NCBI RefSeq assembly: GCF_003290085.1
Contig: NZ_QMKJ01000003.1
Location: 305,427-369,426, forward strand
Source of the DNA: Aliidiomarina sp. B3213
GTDB taxonomy: Bacteria; Pseudomonadota; Gammaproteobacteria; Enterobacterales; Alteromonadaceae
Direction of reading: 5' to 3'
DNA: 64,000 bases
A program made the position numbers and the translations under genes. Under the pieces are notes generated by a model that had not been told where the DNA came from, ran no database searches, and was given only the letters and a program-made list of their open reading frames with translations. Shown here in pieces: positions 44,545 to 52,998 of this stretch. How positions within the stretch are numbered: the first letter of the stretch is position 1; the number at the start of each line of letters is the position of its first letter.

Positions 44545-45435
44545 TTACTTCTTCTTAGCTCTTGGGTGCGCGTCGTCGTAGACCTTGGAAAGGTGCTCAA
44601 AGTCGAGCTGGGTATAAATTTGCGTCGTGCTTAAATTAGCGTGCCCCAAAAGTTCTTGCACGGCACGTAAATCTCTACTCGACTCAAGTACATGCGTGGC
44701 AAAACTATGACGTAACTTATGCGGGTGAACGTTGTCTGGAATGCCTTGTTTTTGCGCCCAGTAGCGCAGCCGGTCTTGAATTGAACGTACGCTCATGCGC
44801 TTTTGTTGCTTACTTAGAAACAACGCATCTTGCGAAGCAGCACCTGGCCAAGTTTTTCTAATGGCTATCCACTTCTCAATAGCTTGGGTAGCCACTCGAC
44901 CTACCGGAACGATACGGGTTTTTCTCCCTTTACCCACAACGCGAAGCTCTTGGTCTTTATTGATGTCGTTCACATTTAAGCTCTCGAGTTCAGACAGCCG
45001 CAATCCGCTACTGTAAAACAGTTCAAATATCGCCAAATCGCGAACAGCGAGTGGGTCGTCTGAAGGTATGTCGAGCAACTTCATCATGCTATCGACATCT
45101 AAGTTTCTAGGTAAGCGTTTCCCGGCTTTAGGGGCTTTAACTTGCTTTGCCGGGTTGCATTGAAGTTTATTGTGCTTCAATAAATCTTCGCAGAACGTAC
45201 GCAATGCGGAGAGACGTTGCTGGGTAGTTGAAGGGCTTGCTCCGTCCCTACGCCACAACAAAACTAGCTTTTCCACAAGCTTGGGCGTGAGTGAGCTCCA
45301 AGACTTCAACCCTAATGTTTCGAGCTGATCGGCGCAAAGTGAGAGTTGGCGACGATAACTTGCCACACTATGGGCAGCATATCCTCGCACCTGTTCAAGG
45401 TAGTCGAGGAATGCGTCAACGTCGCTTTGTAACAT
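44545..45435 (-). CDS. xerC: Tyrosine recombinase XerC
   Basis: Encodes 296 residues with a SAM-like N-terminal core-binding domain (about 1-90) and a catalytic domain: Arg in SSGLRLSELE near 146, Lys in VGKGRKTR, HPHKLRHSFATH (His-x-x-Arg), LLGHANLSTTQIYTQ with His and nucleophile Tyr near 277. With XerD it resolves chromosome dimers at dif. Conserved order dapF - DUF484 - xerC - yigB supports xerC over xerD. No mobile element is near, so it is not an integrase of an island. Confidence 0.95.
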   Translation of the reverse strand: MLQSDVDAFLDYLEQVRGYAAHSVASYRRQLSLCADQLETLGLKSWSSLTPKLVEKLVLLWRRDGASPSTTQQRLSALRTFCEDLLKHNKLQCNPAKQVKAPKAGKRLPRNLDVDSMMKLLDIPSDDPLAVRDLAIFELFYSSGLRLSELESLNVNDINKDQELRVVGKGRKTRIVPVGRVATQAIEKWIAIRKTWPGAASQDALFLSKQQKRMSVRSIQDRLRYWAQKQGIPDNVHPHKLRHSFATHVLESSRDLRAVQELLGHANLSTTQIYTQLDFEHLSKVYDDAHPRAKKK

Positions 45436-45438
45436 GGT

Positions 45439-46137
45439 TTATGCCTGTGCTTTCAACACGCGCGGTAAAATAACACCAAGCAATGCTTGTAGCTGGGTAA
45501 TTAACAGATAGTCCATGTCTGGGTCGAAATGGGCAGGGTCTTTACTACCAAAAGCAAGCATACCCAGTTCTTGGTTTTGACCTAACAATACCAACGCTAC
45601 AGACTCAACTGGCTCGTCGCGGAATAATAACTTCTGCTCGTCGTGCGTTAGTCGTCCTAAATAAACTGAATGTCCTTGGAAACGCTTACTTAAGAGTTGC
45701 TTGTGGGTGTCGGAAGCGAATGTATATTGCTCGGGTAAATCTACGGGGCTGTCAAAAAACTTCAAGCTTAATTCAGGTAGAGCAAGCTGCTCTTGAAACG
45801 TTTTCTTTAGGCTTTCCAATACGTCGTCTAATGTTTCGCAATGCAACAAATCAACGTAAAGCGCACTATAACCTTTAAAAATCTGTTCGTTGCGGCGAGC
45901 ATTACCCATAAGTACGGTAATTTCGTCTTGTAACGCGCCAATTTGCTCACGCAGAATACGCTGCTGGCGTTCTACTAAACTCACCGAGCCAGACTGTTGG
46001 TGGCGCATGTTCAAACGCACCAGAACGTCTGGGTGGCGGTCAAAGAAGTCTGGATTTTGCTCGAGGTAGTCCATCACTAGCGTTTCGTCGACGCTGTCTT
46101 CGGTAAGCTCTACTGCCGCAGATTTATGCTCATTCAT
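45439..46137 (-). CDS. yigA: DUF484 (YigA-like) protein
   Basis: Encodes 232 residues: an N-terminal helix with [21 protein letters not shown], a coiled-coil stretch ([19 protein letters not shown]), and a GAF-like C-terminal domain ([27 protein letters not shown]). DUF484 proteins are found between dapF and xerC in most gammaproteobacteria; function is not established. Its start overlaps the dapF stop by 4 bp, indicating translational coupling. Confidence 0.9.
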   Translation of the reverse strand: MNEHKSAAVELTEDSVDETLVMDYLEQNPDFFDRHPDVLVRLNMRHQQSGSVSLVERQQRILREQIGALQDEITVLMGNARRNEQIFKGYSALYVDLLHCETLDDVLESLKKTFQEQLALPELSLKFFDSPVDLPEQYTFASDTHKQLLSKRFQGHSVYLGRLTHDEQKLLFRDEPVESVALVLLGQNQELGMLAFGSKDPAHFDPDMDYLLITQLQALLGVILPRVLKAQA

Positions 46138-46961
46138 AATAATAATTGTCCGTCATAAACATGTTCAGCAGGTCCCTTCATCCAAACTGGATTACCAGAC
46201 TCCCACTCTATAACGAGGCTACCACCTGGCAAATGAATTGTCGCCGGTGATGTTAATTTTTCTTGAAGTATACCCCACACTGCCGCAGCGCAAGCACCCG
46301 TTCCGCATGCTAGTGTTTCGCCCACACCGCGTTCAAATACCCTAAGCTGCGCTTGGCTTTTATCGGTCAGCTGGAGAAAACCTACGTTAGCCCCTTCAGG
46401 GAAGCGGTCATGATGAGTAAGTAAACTTCCAACCTCATCAACAGGCGCATTATTCACGTCGTCTACCAACATCACGCAATGAGGGTTTCCCATGCTAATT
46501 GCACCGCATAAATAGGTTTGCTCTTCCGCTCTTAAAATATAGGTAACTTCTTCTTTGTTCGCTTTAAACGGAACAGACTGAGGGCTTAACTTAGGCGCCC
46601 CCATATTCACACTGACTAATCCGTCTGGCTCCAGTTTCACTTCAATATTACCGCCTTTAGTAGAAACTGAAATCTTGTTTTTGTTGGTGAGACCTTTCAT
46701 GCGTACGAAGCGCCCGAAACAACGCGCACCATTGCCGCATTGCTCCACTTCGTGACCGTCGGCGTTGAATATTCTGTAATGAAAATCGACGTCTGGATCG
46801 TACGGCGGCTCAACTAGCAGCAATTGGTCGAACCCGACACCACGATTACGATCCGCCAGTTGTCTGATTTGCTCGGGATTAAAAAAGACATTCTGGGTGA
46901 CTGCGTCTACCACCATGAAGTCATTACCTAACCCGTGCATTTTTGAAAAATAAGTCTGCAT
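46134..46961 (-). CDS. dapF: Diaminopimelate epimerase
   Basis: Encodes 275 residues. Two active-site cysteines lie in [13 protein letters not shown] (near 74) and ACGTGACAAA (near 219), the hallmark of DapF. It converts LL- to meso-diaminopimelate for lysine and peptidoglycan. It follows lysA by 46 bp in the same orientation and overlaps DUF484, so lysA, dapF, DUF484 and xerC are probably one transcription unit. Confidence 0.97.
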   Translation of the reverse strand: MQTYFSKMHGLGNDFMVVDAVTQNVFFNPEQIRQLADRNRGVGFDQLLLVEPPYDPDVDFHYRIFNADGHEVEQCGNGARCFGRFVRMKGLTNKNKISVSTKGGNIEVKLEPDGLVSVNMGAPKLSPQSVPFKANKEEVTYILRAEEQTYLCGAISMGNPHCVMLVDDVNNAPVDEVGSLLTHHDRFPEGANVGFLQLTDKSQAQLRVFERGVGETLACGTGACAAAVWGILQEKLTSPATIHLPGGSLVIEWESGNPVWMKGPAEHVYDGQLLL

Positions 46962-47007
46962 GAATACCGTTCCGTTGCCGCTACCTTTAACTTAAAGCTA
47001 TCTCAGC

Positions 47008-48252
47008 TTAAGGCAATAACGACTCTGTCTTCCATAAATCTTCTTGTGTTTCTCGCGCTCGAATAACAAAGCTCTGATCGCCGTCGACTAATACCTCAGG
47101 CGGCCTAGGTCTTGAGTTATAGTTTGAACTCATTACAAATCCATAGGCACCAGCATTCTTAATGGCGAGAATGTCTCCTGGTTGAGCCGCAAGCGTTCTA
47201 TTCTGGCCAAAAAAGTCGCCGGTTTCACACACAGGCCCGACAATGTCTCCGGTAACCTGTTCACTATTTTCAGGCGCTACATTCACAATATCATGCCATG
47301 CTTGATACAAAGACGGGCGAATTAAGTCGTTCATTCCACCGTCCACCATAATAAAGTGCTTGTTTCCATTAGCTTTTAAAGACGTAACTTGGGTAAGCAT
47401 CACCCCAGCATTAGAAACAATGGCTCGACCCGGCTCTAAAAACAAAGACAACTGAGGGTGTGACTCAAGCTTCTTCAGCATGCCTTGTATATAGTCACCC
47501 ACTTGCGGTGGCGTTTCATTTTGGTAACACACGCCCAAACCGCCGCCCATATCGAGGTGCTTAATTTGAATACCTGCTTGTTCAAGCTCATCAACCAGCG
47601 CCAGCATTCGGTCCATAGCGTCTAAAAATGGCTGAAGCTCTGTAATTTGTGAACCAATATGGCAATCTACACCCGTAATTTCCAACCCGTCTAAAGTGGC
47701 AGCATGGCGATAGGTAGCTACGGCTTCATGCATAGGAATACCGAATTTGTTCTTTTCTAAACCCGTTGCGATGTATGGATGGGTTTTCGCATCTACGTCT
47801 GGGTTCACCCGCAAAGAAATGGGAGCTTTTACTCTCATTTGGCTGGCAATACGATGAATTTGATTGAGCTCTGCCAAGCTTTCCACATTAAACTGCCCAA
47901 TACCTATACGAAGCGCTTCACTGATCTCTGCATCCGATTTCGCAACGCCCGAAAAGACAATTTTATGAGGCTCTCCGCCAGCTTTGAGTACCCGCGCGAT
48001 TTCTCCACCAGAAACCACGTCGAAGCCCGCTCCCAAACGCGCAAGAATTTGCAACACTGCAAGATTGCTATTTGCTTTGACCGCGTAGTGGGCACGATGA
48101 GGCGCAGGTAAATGTTCCGTAAAAGCCCGCCAATTGCGTTCGATAACAGCTTTGGAATAAACATAAAGAGGGGTGCCGTGTGTGGCGGCAAGCTTTAATA
48201 GTGGTGTATTTTCAGCATAGAGCTGCCCATTATGCGGGTAAAATCCTGACAT
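47008..48252 (-). CDS. lysA: Diaminopimelate decarboxylase
   Basis: Encodes about 414 residues from the ATG at 48250-48252; longer frames upstream are the coding sequence of lptM read in another frame. PLP-lysine in YAVKANSN near 58, HIGSQI, ELGGGLG-like MGGGLGVCY, EPGRAIV, and CETGDFF are family motifs. It decarboxylates meso-diaminopimelate to lysine, using PLP in the cytoplasm. The start is 10 bp after the lptM stop; the pair plus dapF is a conserved lysine block. Confidence 0.97.
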   Translation of the reverse strand: MSGFYPHNGQLYAENTPLLKLAATHGTPLYVYSKAVIERNWRAFTEHLPAPHRAHYAVKANSNLAVLQILARLGAGFDVVSGGEIARVLKAGGEPHKIVFSGVAKSDAEISEALRIGIGQFNVESLAELNQIHRIASQMRVKAPISLRVNPDVDAKTHPYIATGLEKNKFGIPMHEAVATYRHAATLDGLEITGVDCHIGSQITELQPFLDAMDRMLALVDELEQAGIQIKHLDMGGGLGVCYQNETPPQVGDYIQGMLKKLESHPQLSLFLEPGRAIVSNAGVMLTQVTSLKANGNKHFIMVDGGMNDLIRPSLYQAWHDIVNVAPENSEQVTGDIVGPVCETGDFFGQNRTLAAQPGDILAIKNAGAYGFVMSSNYNSRPRPPEVLVDGDQSFVIRARETQEDLWKTESLLP

Positions 48253-48262
48253 CTTATTCTGA

Positions 48263-48409
48263 TTACCTAACCTGTGAGCTTTCCGACGGTGCTTCCGGAG
48301 TATTTTGCGGCGCCTCTTCTGGCAAATACAAAGGGCCTTTTTGTCCACACCCTGCAAGCCAAATGACCGTCGCAAATATTGCCAATGTTCTACTCGTGCG
48401 TTTTATCAT
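48263..48409 (-). CDS. lptM: LPS-assembly lipoprotein LptM (YifL)
   Basis: A 48-residue gene below normal ORF cut-offs. It begins MIKRTSRTLAIF, has a lipoprotein signal ending LAGC at residue 21, then GQKGPLYLPEEAPQ, the invariant segment of the LptM/YifL family, and ends in a short polar tail. In E. coli LptM binds LptD and helps its maturation at the BAM complex. It lies directly upstream of lysA, as in other gammaproteobacteria, and is divergent from the DUF2914 gene. The match of the KGPLYLP stretch, the length and the context together make this call strong. Confidence 0.9.
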   Translation of the reverse strand: MIKRTSRTLAIFATVIWLAGCGQKGPLYLPEEAPQNTPEAPSESSQVR

Positions 48410-48525
48410 AAGTCACGTTACACTAAGCATTAAAAGAGCTTTATAATCGCATTCATGGGGGCATTTGTCACCTTTGAAAGGTTGTGAATATTCGCTGTTT
48501 CTGCAAATTTTGATTGAGGTTCTTT

Positions 48526-48969
48526 ATGTCGCAAACATTGTTGAAAAAAAGCATGTTGTCGGCTTTTCTTACATGCTTCATGCTTTCCAGTACTTTGACT
48601 TGGGCGCAAAGCGACGACGGCGTGTGGAATAAAGAGCATATTGCTCGAGCAGTGCTTACCTCTGACATTCAAAACCTAGAGCCTGTAGACACACTAGGCG
48701 AACAGCTTATACATCCGGGAAGCGCGAACTATCGGCTACGCTTTTTCAACCAAGTTGTTGAGCAACAAGGCTTAACGCTCACGCACTTGTGGTTTTACGA
48801 AAACAATCTCGTTGCCGAAGTTGAGTTACCCATCGGTAGCTCAAACTGGCGTACTTATTCGTCGAAGCTGATTCGCCCCTCAGACACAGGCAACTGGCGT
48901 ATTCTGGTCGTGAACAGCGAGCAGGAAATGCTGATGGAATACAATTTTACCGTAGTAGGAAACGAATGA
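48526..48969 (+). CDS. DUF2914 secreted protein
   Basis: Encodes about 147 residues from the ATG at 48526, which has GAGG at a proper distance; the in-frame TTG twelve bases upstream has no such support. Signal peptide (about 1-27, ending TWA). The mature domain shows the DUF2914 pattern: [28 protein letters not shown], and [14 protein letters not shown]. Function unknown. Its stop overlaps the hemC start (ATGA), so it is translationally coupled to haem synthesis genes. In E. coli cyaA and cyaY occupy this position. Confidence 0.8.
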   Translation: MSQTLLKKSMLSAFLTCFMLSSTLTWAQSDDGVWNKEHIARAVLTSDIQNLEPVDTLGEQLIHPGSANYRLRFFNQVVEQQGLTLTHLWFYENNLVAEVELPIGSSNWRTYSSKLIRPSDTGNWRILVVNSEQEMLMEYNFTVVGNE

Positions 48970-49904
48970 CCGAATCGAAAACACTTCGCATTGCAACGCG
49001 AAAAAGTGCCCTTGCGTTATGGCAAGCCGAACACATAAAAGCTGAACTAGAACGTATCCACTCGGGCTTAAGCGTGGAGCTTGTACCCATGAGCACGCGC
49101 GGCGACGTAATACTAGACACTCCACTTGCTAAAATTGGCGGTAAAGGGCTGTTCGTAAAGGAACTTGAAACCGCAATGCTAGAAGGGCGTGCAGACATAG
49201 CCGTACACAGCATGAAAGACGTACCGGTAGCCTTCCCTGAAGGTTTAGAATTATGCACTATTTGTGTTCGTGAAGACCCTCGTGATGCGTTTGTTTCAAA
49301 CCAATTCGAGTCGTTAAAAGATCTTCCTGAAGGTGCAGTAGTGGGAACATGTAGTCTGCGCCGACGTTGCCAAATTGCAGCTCGCTACCCTCACCTACAA
49401 ATAAAAGATTTGCGAGGTAACGTACAAACAAGGTTAAGAAAGTTAGACGATGGAGAGTTCGATGCCATTGTATTGGCAGCGTCGGGATTGATTCGACTTG
49501 AACTTGCCAACCGCATTACTTCTTTTTTGTCGGTTGAAGACTCTCTTCCTGCAAATGGTCAAGGCGCGCTGGGCATCGAATGCAGAAGCGACGATGACAC
49601 AGTAAAGGCTTTGCTTGAACCTCTTTCAGATCTTGAAACAACCTTGTGCGTAAAAGCAGAACGAGCAATGAACAGAACCCTACAAGGCGGTTGCCAAGTA
49701 CCCATTGGCGCGTTCGCTGAACTGCACGGTGAAGAGTTGTGGTTGCGTGGTTTGGTGGGAAGCCCTGCAGGTGACAAATTAATTCGAGCCGAGCTTAAAG
49801 GTAAAGCGCAAGACGCAGAAACCATTGGCGTTAAAGTTGCTGAAGATTTGCTGCAGCAAGGTGCAGGGGAAATACTCGAAGCGGTTTACCAATCCGGAGC
49901 CTAA
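48966..49904 (+). CDS. hemC: Hydroxymethylbilane synthase (porphobilinogen deaminase)
   Basis: Encodes 312 residues. The dipyrromethane cofactor Cys is in [13 protein letters not shown] near 244. Earlier landmarks are [34 protein letters not shown] (a run of 19), HSMKDVP and [11 protein letters not shown], all diagnostic. It polymerises four porphobilinogen molecules into hydroxymethylbilane in the cytoplasm. Located three bases upstream of hemD-hemX and in the usual hem operon order. Confidence 0.97.
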   Translation: MTESKTLRIATRKSALALWQAEHIKAELERIHSGLSVELVPMSTRGDVILDTPLAKIGGKGLFVKELETAMLEGRADIAVHSMKDVPVAFPEGLELCTICVREDPRDAFVSNQFESLKDLPEGAVVGTCSLRRRCQIAARYPHLQIKDLRGNVQTRLRKLDDGEFDAIVLAASGLIRLELANRITSFLSVEDSLPANGQGALGIECRSDDDTVKALLEPLSDLETTLCVKAERAMNRTLQGGCQVPIGAFAELHGEELWLRGLVGSPAGDKLIRAELKGKAQDAETIGVKVAEDLLQQGAGEILEAVYQSGA

Positions 49905-49907
49905 ATC

Positions 49908-51827
49908 ATGACGCAAGGTGTGTTACTGGTACGTGCAGAACAAGATCACAGCCCGCTTGAAATAGCGTTGCGTGAACGTGGGTTCAGCGTATACAAGCAT
50001 AGTCTAGTGAACGTACATAGTGTTAAACAAGACGTAGCACCCTTGGTTGCTGAAAACTGGGACGGCATTGTGGTAGTTAGCCCGAATGCAGCTAGGTGCA
50101 TGCATGAGCTGTGCGAGAGTTCACATTGGCCAACAGCGCGAAGAGGGTTGTTTACCGTAGGTCCTGGAACGGCAAAAACGCTCGCAGAATACGTTGCAAG
50201 TCCAGTTTCTTGGCCTTCTAAAGGGCACGACTCAGAGTCACTGCTAGGATTGAGTGACTTTAAAGAAGTGAAAGGCGAACGCTGGTTAATTATTACTGGA
50301 AAGAATGGTCGACGCCACATTGAGGATACCCTAACAGAACGCGGTGCGCAGGTTACTGTTGCTGAAGTTTATGAGCGCATTCCTAAGTTGTCGAAAGAAG
50401 CCCAAGTCGCCACAGAAGTATTTAACCAAGTTCAACGCGTTGCTATAACCAGTCGCGAACAAGCGTCGTTGCTGTGTGCAACGTTAGGCGAACAGAAAGC
50501 CCACGAATGGGCCCGTTCTTGCCATTGGGTGGTTCCTAGCGAGAGAGTTATGGAACCTTTGAAGTCTTTAGACATCCCAAGAAAGAACATACATTTTGCA
50601 AAAAGTGCAGTAGTTGAAGACGTTGTTGCTACAATGACTTCTATAAAAAATGAGAAACTGAAACCGACTGCAGACCATGCCGACGAGGAACCCGCATTGA
50701 ATACCAAAGAAAACCCAACAACAGACGCCAAAGCTTCTGCCAAAGTTAGTATTTGGGCGGTGTTAATGTTTATCGTGCTGTTCTTGTGTGTGGGCACTCT
50801 GGCTGCCGGCGGCTGGTGGCTATGGAAGCAACAAGACCTGATCCAAGCTAAGAACCAGGAAGAAATAGCGCAAGTAAGAAATACTTTAAGCGAAGCACAA
50901 CGCCGAGATGCTAATTTTGAAGCGCGCCTTGAAGCGCGCTTGCAAGACCAAGTGAGTGGCGACTTAGAGCAAATGGCGTCGGAGCAAGCATCTGAGTTTA
51001 CTCGTTTGCAAGATATGCAAGAAGCGCAGTCTGCCCGTATTCGTGAACAAATGGCGCAACAAGACCGTGAATTAGCGCGACTAAGCCAGCGCCTGCGCGA
51101 AACTGAAGAGCGCAACAGCCACCAATGGCTTGCCCATGAAGCTTACGACCGCATCGTTTCTGCAACACAGCGTCTTGCGATAGATGGCAGCCCTGATATC
51201 GCCATTCAGCTTCTGCAACAGGCAGACGAATTATTGGCGGAAGAAGCAGATCGCTTTCAAACCATTCGTATGCAGTTAGAGCGAGACATTGAATATTTGC
51301 AGAGCTTACCGCGTTTAGACTTGTCTGGAACGATTGTTACGCTGCAAACCCTACAGCAGCAAATTTCTGAGCTACCGCTTCGTTCTACCAGCTTTGGCGA
51401 TGAAGAAGTTGCCGAAGAAGAAGTAACAAGCGACATTTCAAATTGGCGTTCCAATCTGGCAAATGCTTGGCAAGCATTCAGTGACGATCTGATTCGTATT
51501 CAGAAAACCTCTGACTTACCGGTGCGCTTAGACCAAGAGCAGCGGTTAAGCTTGAATAGCCGACTAGAAATGCAGTTACAGCTTGCACAGCAAGCAGCTG
51601 TTCGCGGTGACCAAACGCTATTCGACACTGCCATAAACGAAAGCTTTCAACTGATCAGCGAATACTTCGACATTGAAGTGCCAGAAACCGAAAACGTTTT
51701 GGCAATTTTGTCGTCGCTGAAAGAAGTTTCCGTACAAACCGACTACCCCAGCTCGCTGCTTTCACGAGCTATGTTACGCGAATATATCAGTGCACTAGAG
51801 TCTGCACCTGTTCGCGCTGAGGAGTAA
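49908..51827 (+). CDS. hemD: Fused uroporphyrinogen-III synthase (HemD) and HemX membrane protein
   Basis: Encodes 639 residues. The first 245 or so form HemD (VLLVRAEQDHS, VVVSPNAARC, FTVGPGTAKTLAEY, VYERIPKLS, VAITSREQASLL), which closes hydroxymethylbilane to uroporphyrinogen III. A charged linker (about 246-280) leads to one membrane helix (about 281-303) and a long coiled-coil and HemX domain (LIQAKNQEEIAQVRNTLSEA onward). In E. coli hemD and hemX are separate genes. The single open frame shows a gene fusion; no frameshift is seen. The fusion would tether HemD to the inner membrane near HemY. Confidence 0.92.
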   Translation: MTQGVLLVRAEQDHSPLEIALRERGFSVYKHSLVNVHSVKQDVAPLVAENWDGIVVVSPNAARCMHELCESSHWPTARRGLFTVGPGTAKTLAEYVASPVSWPSKGHDSESLLGLSDFKEVKGERWLIITGKNGRRHIEDTLTERGAQVTVAEVYERIPKLSKEAQVATEVFNQVQRVAITSREQASLLCATLGEQKAHEWARSCHWVVPSERVMEPLKSLDIPRKNIHFAKSAVVEDVVATMTSIKNEKLKPTADHADEEPALNTKENPTTDAKASAKVSIWAVLMFIVLFLCVGTLAAGGWWLWKQQDLIQAKNQEEIAQVRNTLSEAQRRDANFEARLEARLQDQVSGDLEQMASEQASEFTRLQDMQEAQSARIREQMAQQDRELARLSQRLRETEERNSHQWLAHEAYDRIVSATQRLAIDGSPDIAIQLLQQADELLAEEADRFQTIRMQLERDIEYLQSLPRLDLSGTIVTLQTLQQQISELPLRSTSFGDEEVAEEEVTSDISNWRSNLANAWQAFSDDLIRIQKTSDLPVRLDQEQRLSLNSRLEMQLQLAQQAAVRGDQTLFDTAINESFQLISEYFDIEVPETENVLAILSSLKEVSVQTDYPSSLLSRAMLREYISALESAPVRAEE

Positions 51828-51830
51828 GTT

Positions 51831-52988
51831 GTGCGAAAAAGCTTAATTCTTATTGTCGTTCTCATTCTTGGCTTAGTGCTGGCTCCTCTTTGGATGGGGC
51901 ACACCGGCTACGTGCTCATTGAAGTTGGTGGCTATACCGTCGAAACAAGCCTAGTAGTTGCTACTGCTTCGCTGCTTTTGCTTTGGTTATTCGTGATTAT
52001 TGTTTGGGGCATTGTTACTCGACTGTTTGCGGGCCAACTGTGGACAAGAAAATGGCTGAAAAACAGACGTGAAACGAAGGCAATAACTCAGCTTCGTGCT
52101 GCTCTTAATGCGTGGTTTAATCGAGACTATCAAAGCGCAGCGGAACTTGCAGACAAGAGTAAACTCGACCACCCCGACCCGCAATTAGCATTCTCATTAG
52201 CCGCGGCAGCTTATGGTGAGCATGGTGACTTAGACAGCCAAAGAAGAATGCTTACAGAAGCAAGAGTCGCCGGCTTTGACGACGAAAACTTAGAAATATT
52301 GCAGTTACTGAATACGCAAGACGCCGATGAAGCATTGTCGCTTGCGAAATCATTATCTACACGTCGTAAGTTAACACCTGCATTGTGGCGAGCTATTGCC
52401 GAGCAACTTACACGCTTTGCTCACTGGCATACTTTGCGAGGGTTTTTACCTAAAATTGAAGCTAGTCACGCACTAACGGAAAGTCGCCTGCACAAAGTTA
52501 AACGACTTTGTTACCAAGCGTATTTCAGGCAGTCGAGTGATAGCGGGAAGCTACAAGAGCTATGGAAAGGGCTTGACCGTAAGTCGCGCAAGTCTGCGGC
52601 TATTCGTATCGCTTATATCGAAGTATTAGTGGCTAAAGGTTTATTTCAAATTGCTGCGAAAGTAGCGGCAGCGGGCTTACAGAAGCAAATTTTGAAACTT
52701 CATGAAGTATTAACCCTTTCTCCTGAAACCTGGGCGGGCGACGAGAGCATTCAAGACTATGCTGCGCAAGCCGTGAAAGACAAACCAAAAGACCCCGACA
52801 CATTGCTACTTTACGCTGCAACTAGATACCTGCAAAAGGAATATACCTTAGCTGAAAATGCGCTACGTGAAGCGCTGGCCATCCGTCCCGAACAATATGG
52901 TTTCAAGTTGTTAGGTGAATCATTGTTAGCAGCTAACCAACCACAGCTTGCACTAGAGGCATTTAGAAAGGCTAGCGGCACTCGCTAA
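51831..52988 (+). CDS. hemY: HemY, membrane TPR protein of the hem operon
   Basis: Encodes 385 residues from a GTG start. Two membrane helices (about 3-23, 40-62), then a tetratricopeptide-rich cytoplasmic or periplasmic domain (WFNRDYQSAAELADKS; PDTLLLYAATRYLQKEY). HemY is retained next to hemC, hemD and hemX in gammaproteobacteria and is linked to haem synthesis, perhaps as an assembly partner; this protein is not the Bacillus protoporphyrinogen oxidase of the same name. Overlap or close packing (3 bp) with hemD-hemX indicates one operon. Confidence 0.9.
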   Translation: MRKSLILIVVLILGLVLAPLWMGHTGYVLIEVGGYTVETSLVVATASLLLLWLFVIIVWGIVTRLFAGQLWTRKWLKNRRETKAITQLRAALNAWFNRDYQSAAELADKSKLDHPDPQLAFSLAAAAYGEHGDLDSQRRMLTEARVAGFDDENLEILQLLNTQDADEALSLAKSLSTRRKLTPALWRAIAEQLTRFAHWHTLRGFLPKIEASHALTESRLHKVKRLCYQAYFRQSSDSGKLQELWKGLDRKSRKSAAIRIAYIEVLVAKGLFQIAAKVAAAGLQKQILKLHEVLTLSPETWAGDESIQDYAAQAVKDKPKDPDTLLLYAATRYLQKEYTLAENALREALAIRPEQYGFKLLGESLLAANQPQLALEAFRKASGTR

Positions 52989-52998
52989 GTAGGTGTCT

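Noticed and set aside
44545-45435. Integrase of a mobile element
   Set aside because: Length, motifs and position beside dapF and yigB identify XerC.
48253-48375. Basic N-terminal extension of LysA
   Set aside because: It is the lptM coding sequence in the wrong frame; the LysA family begins at the downstream ATG.
51831-52988. Protoporphyrinogen oxidase HemY of the Bacillus type
   Set aside because: There is no FAD motif; it is the unrelated TPR membrane protein that shares the name.
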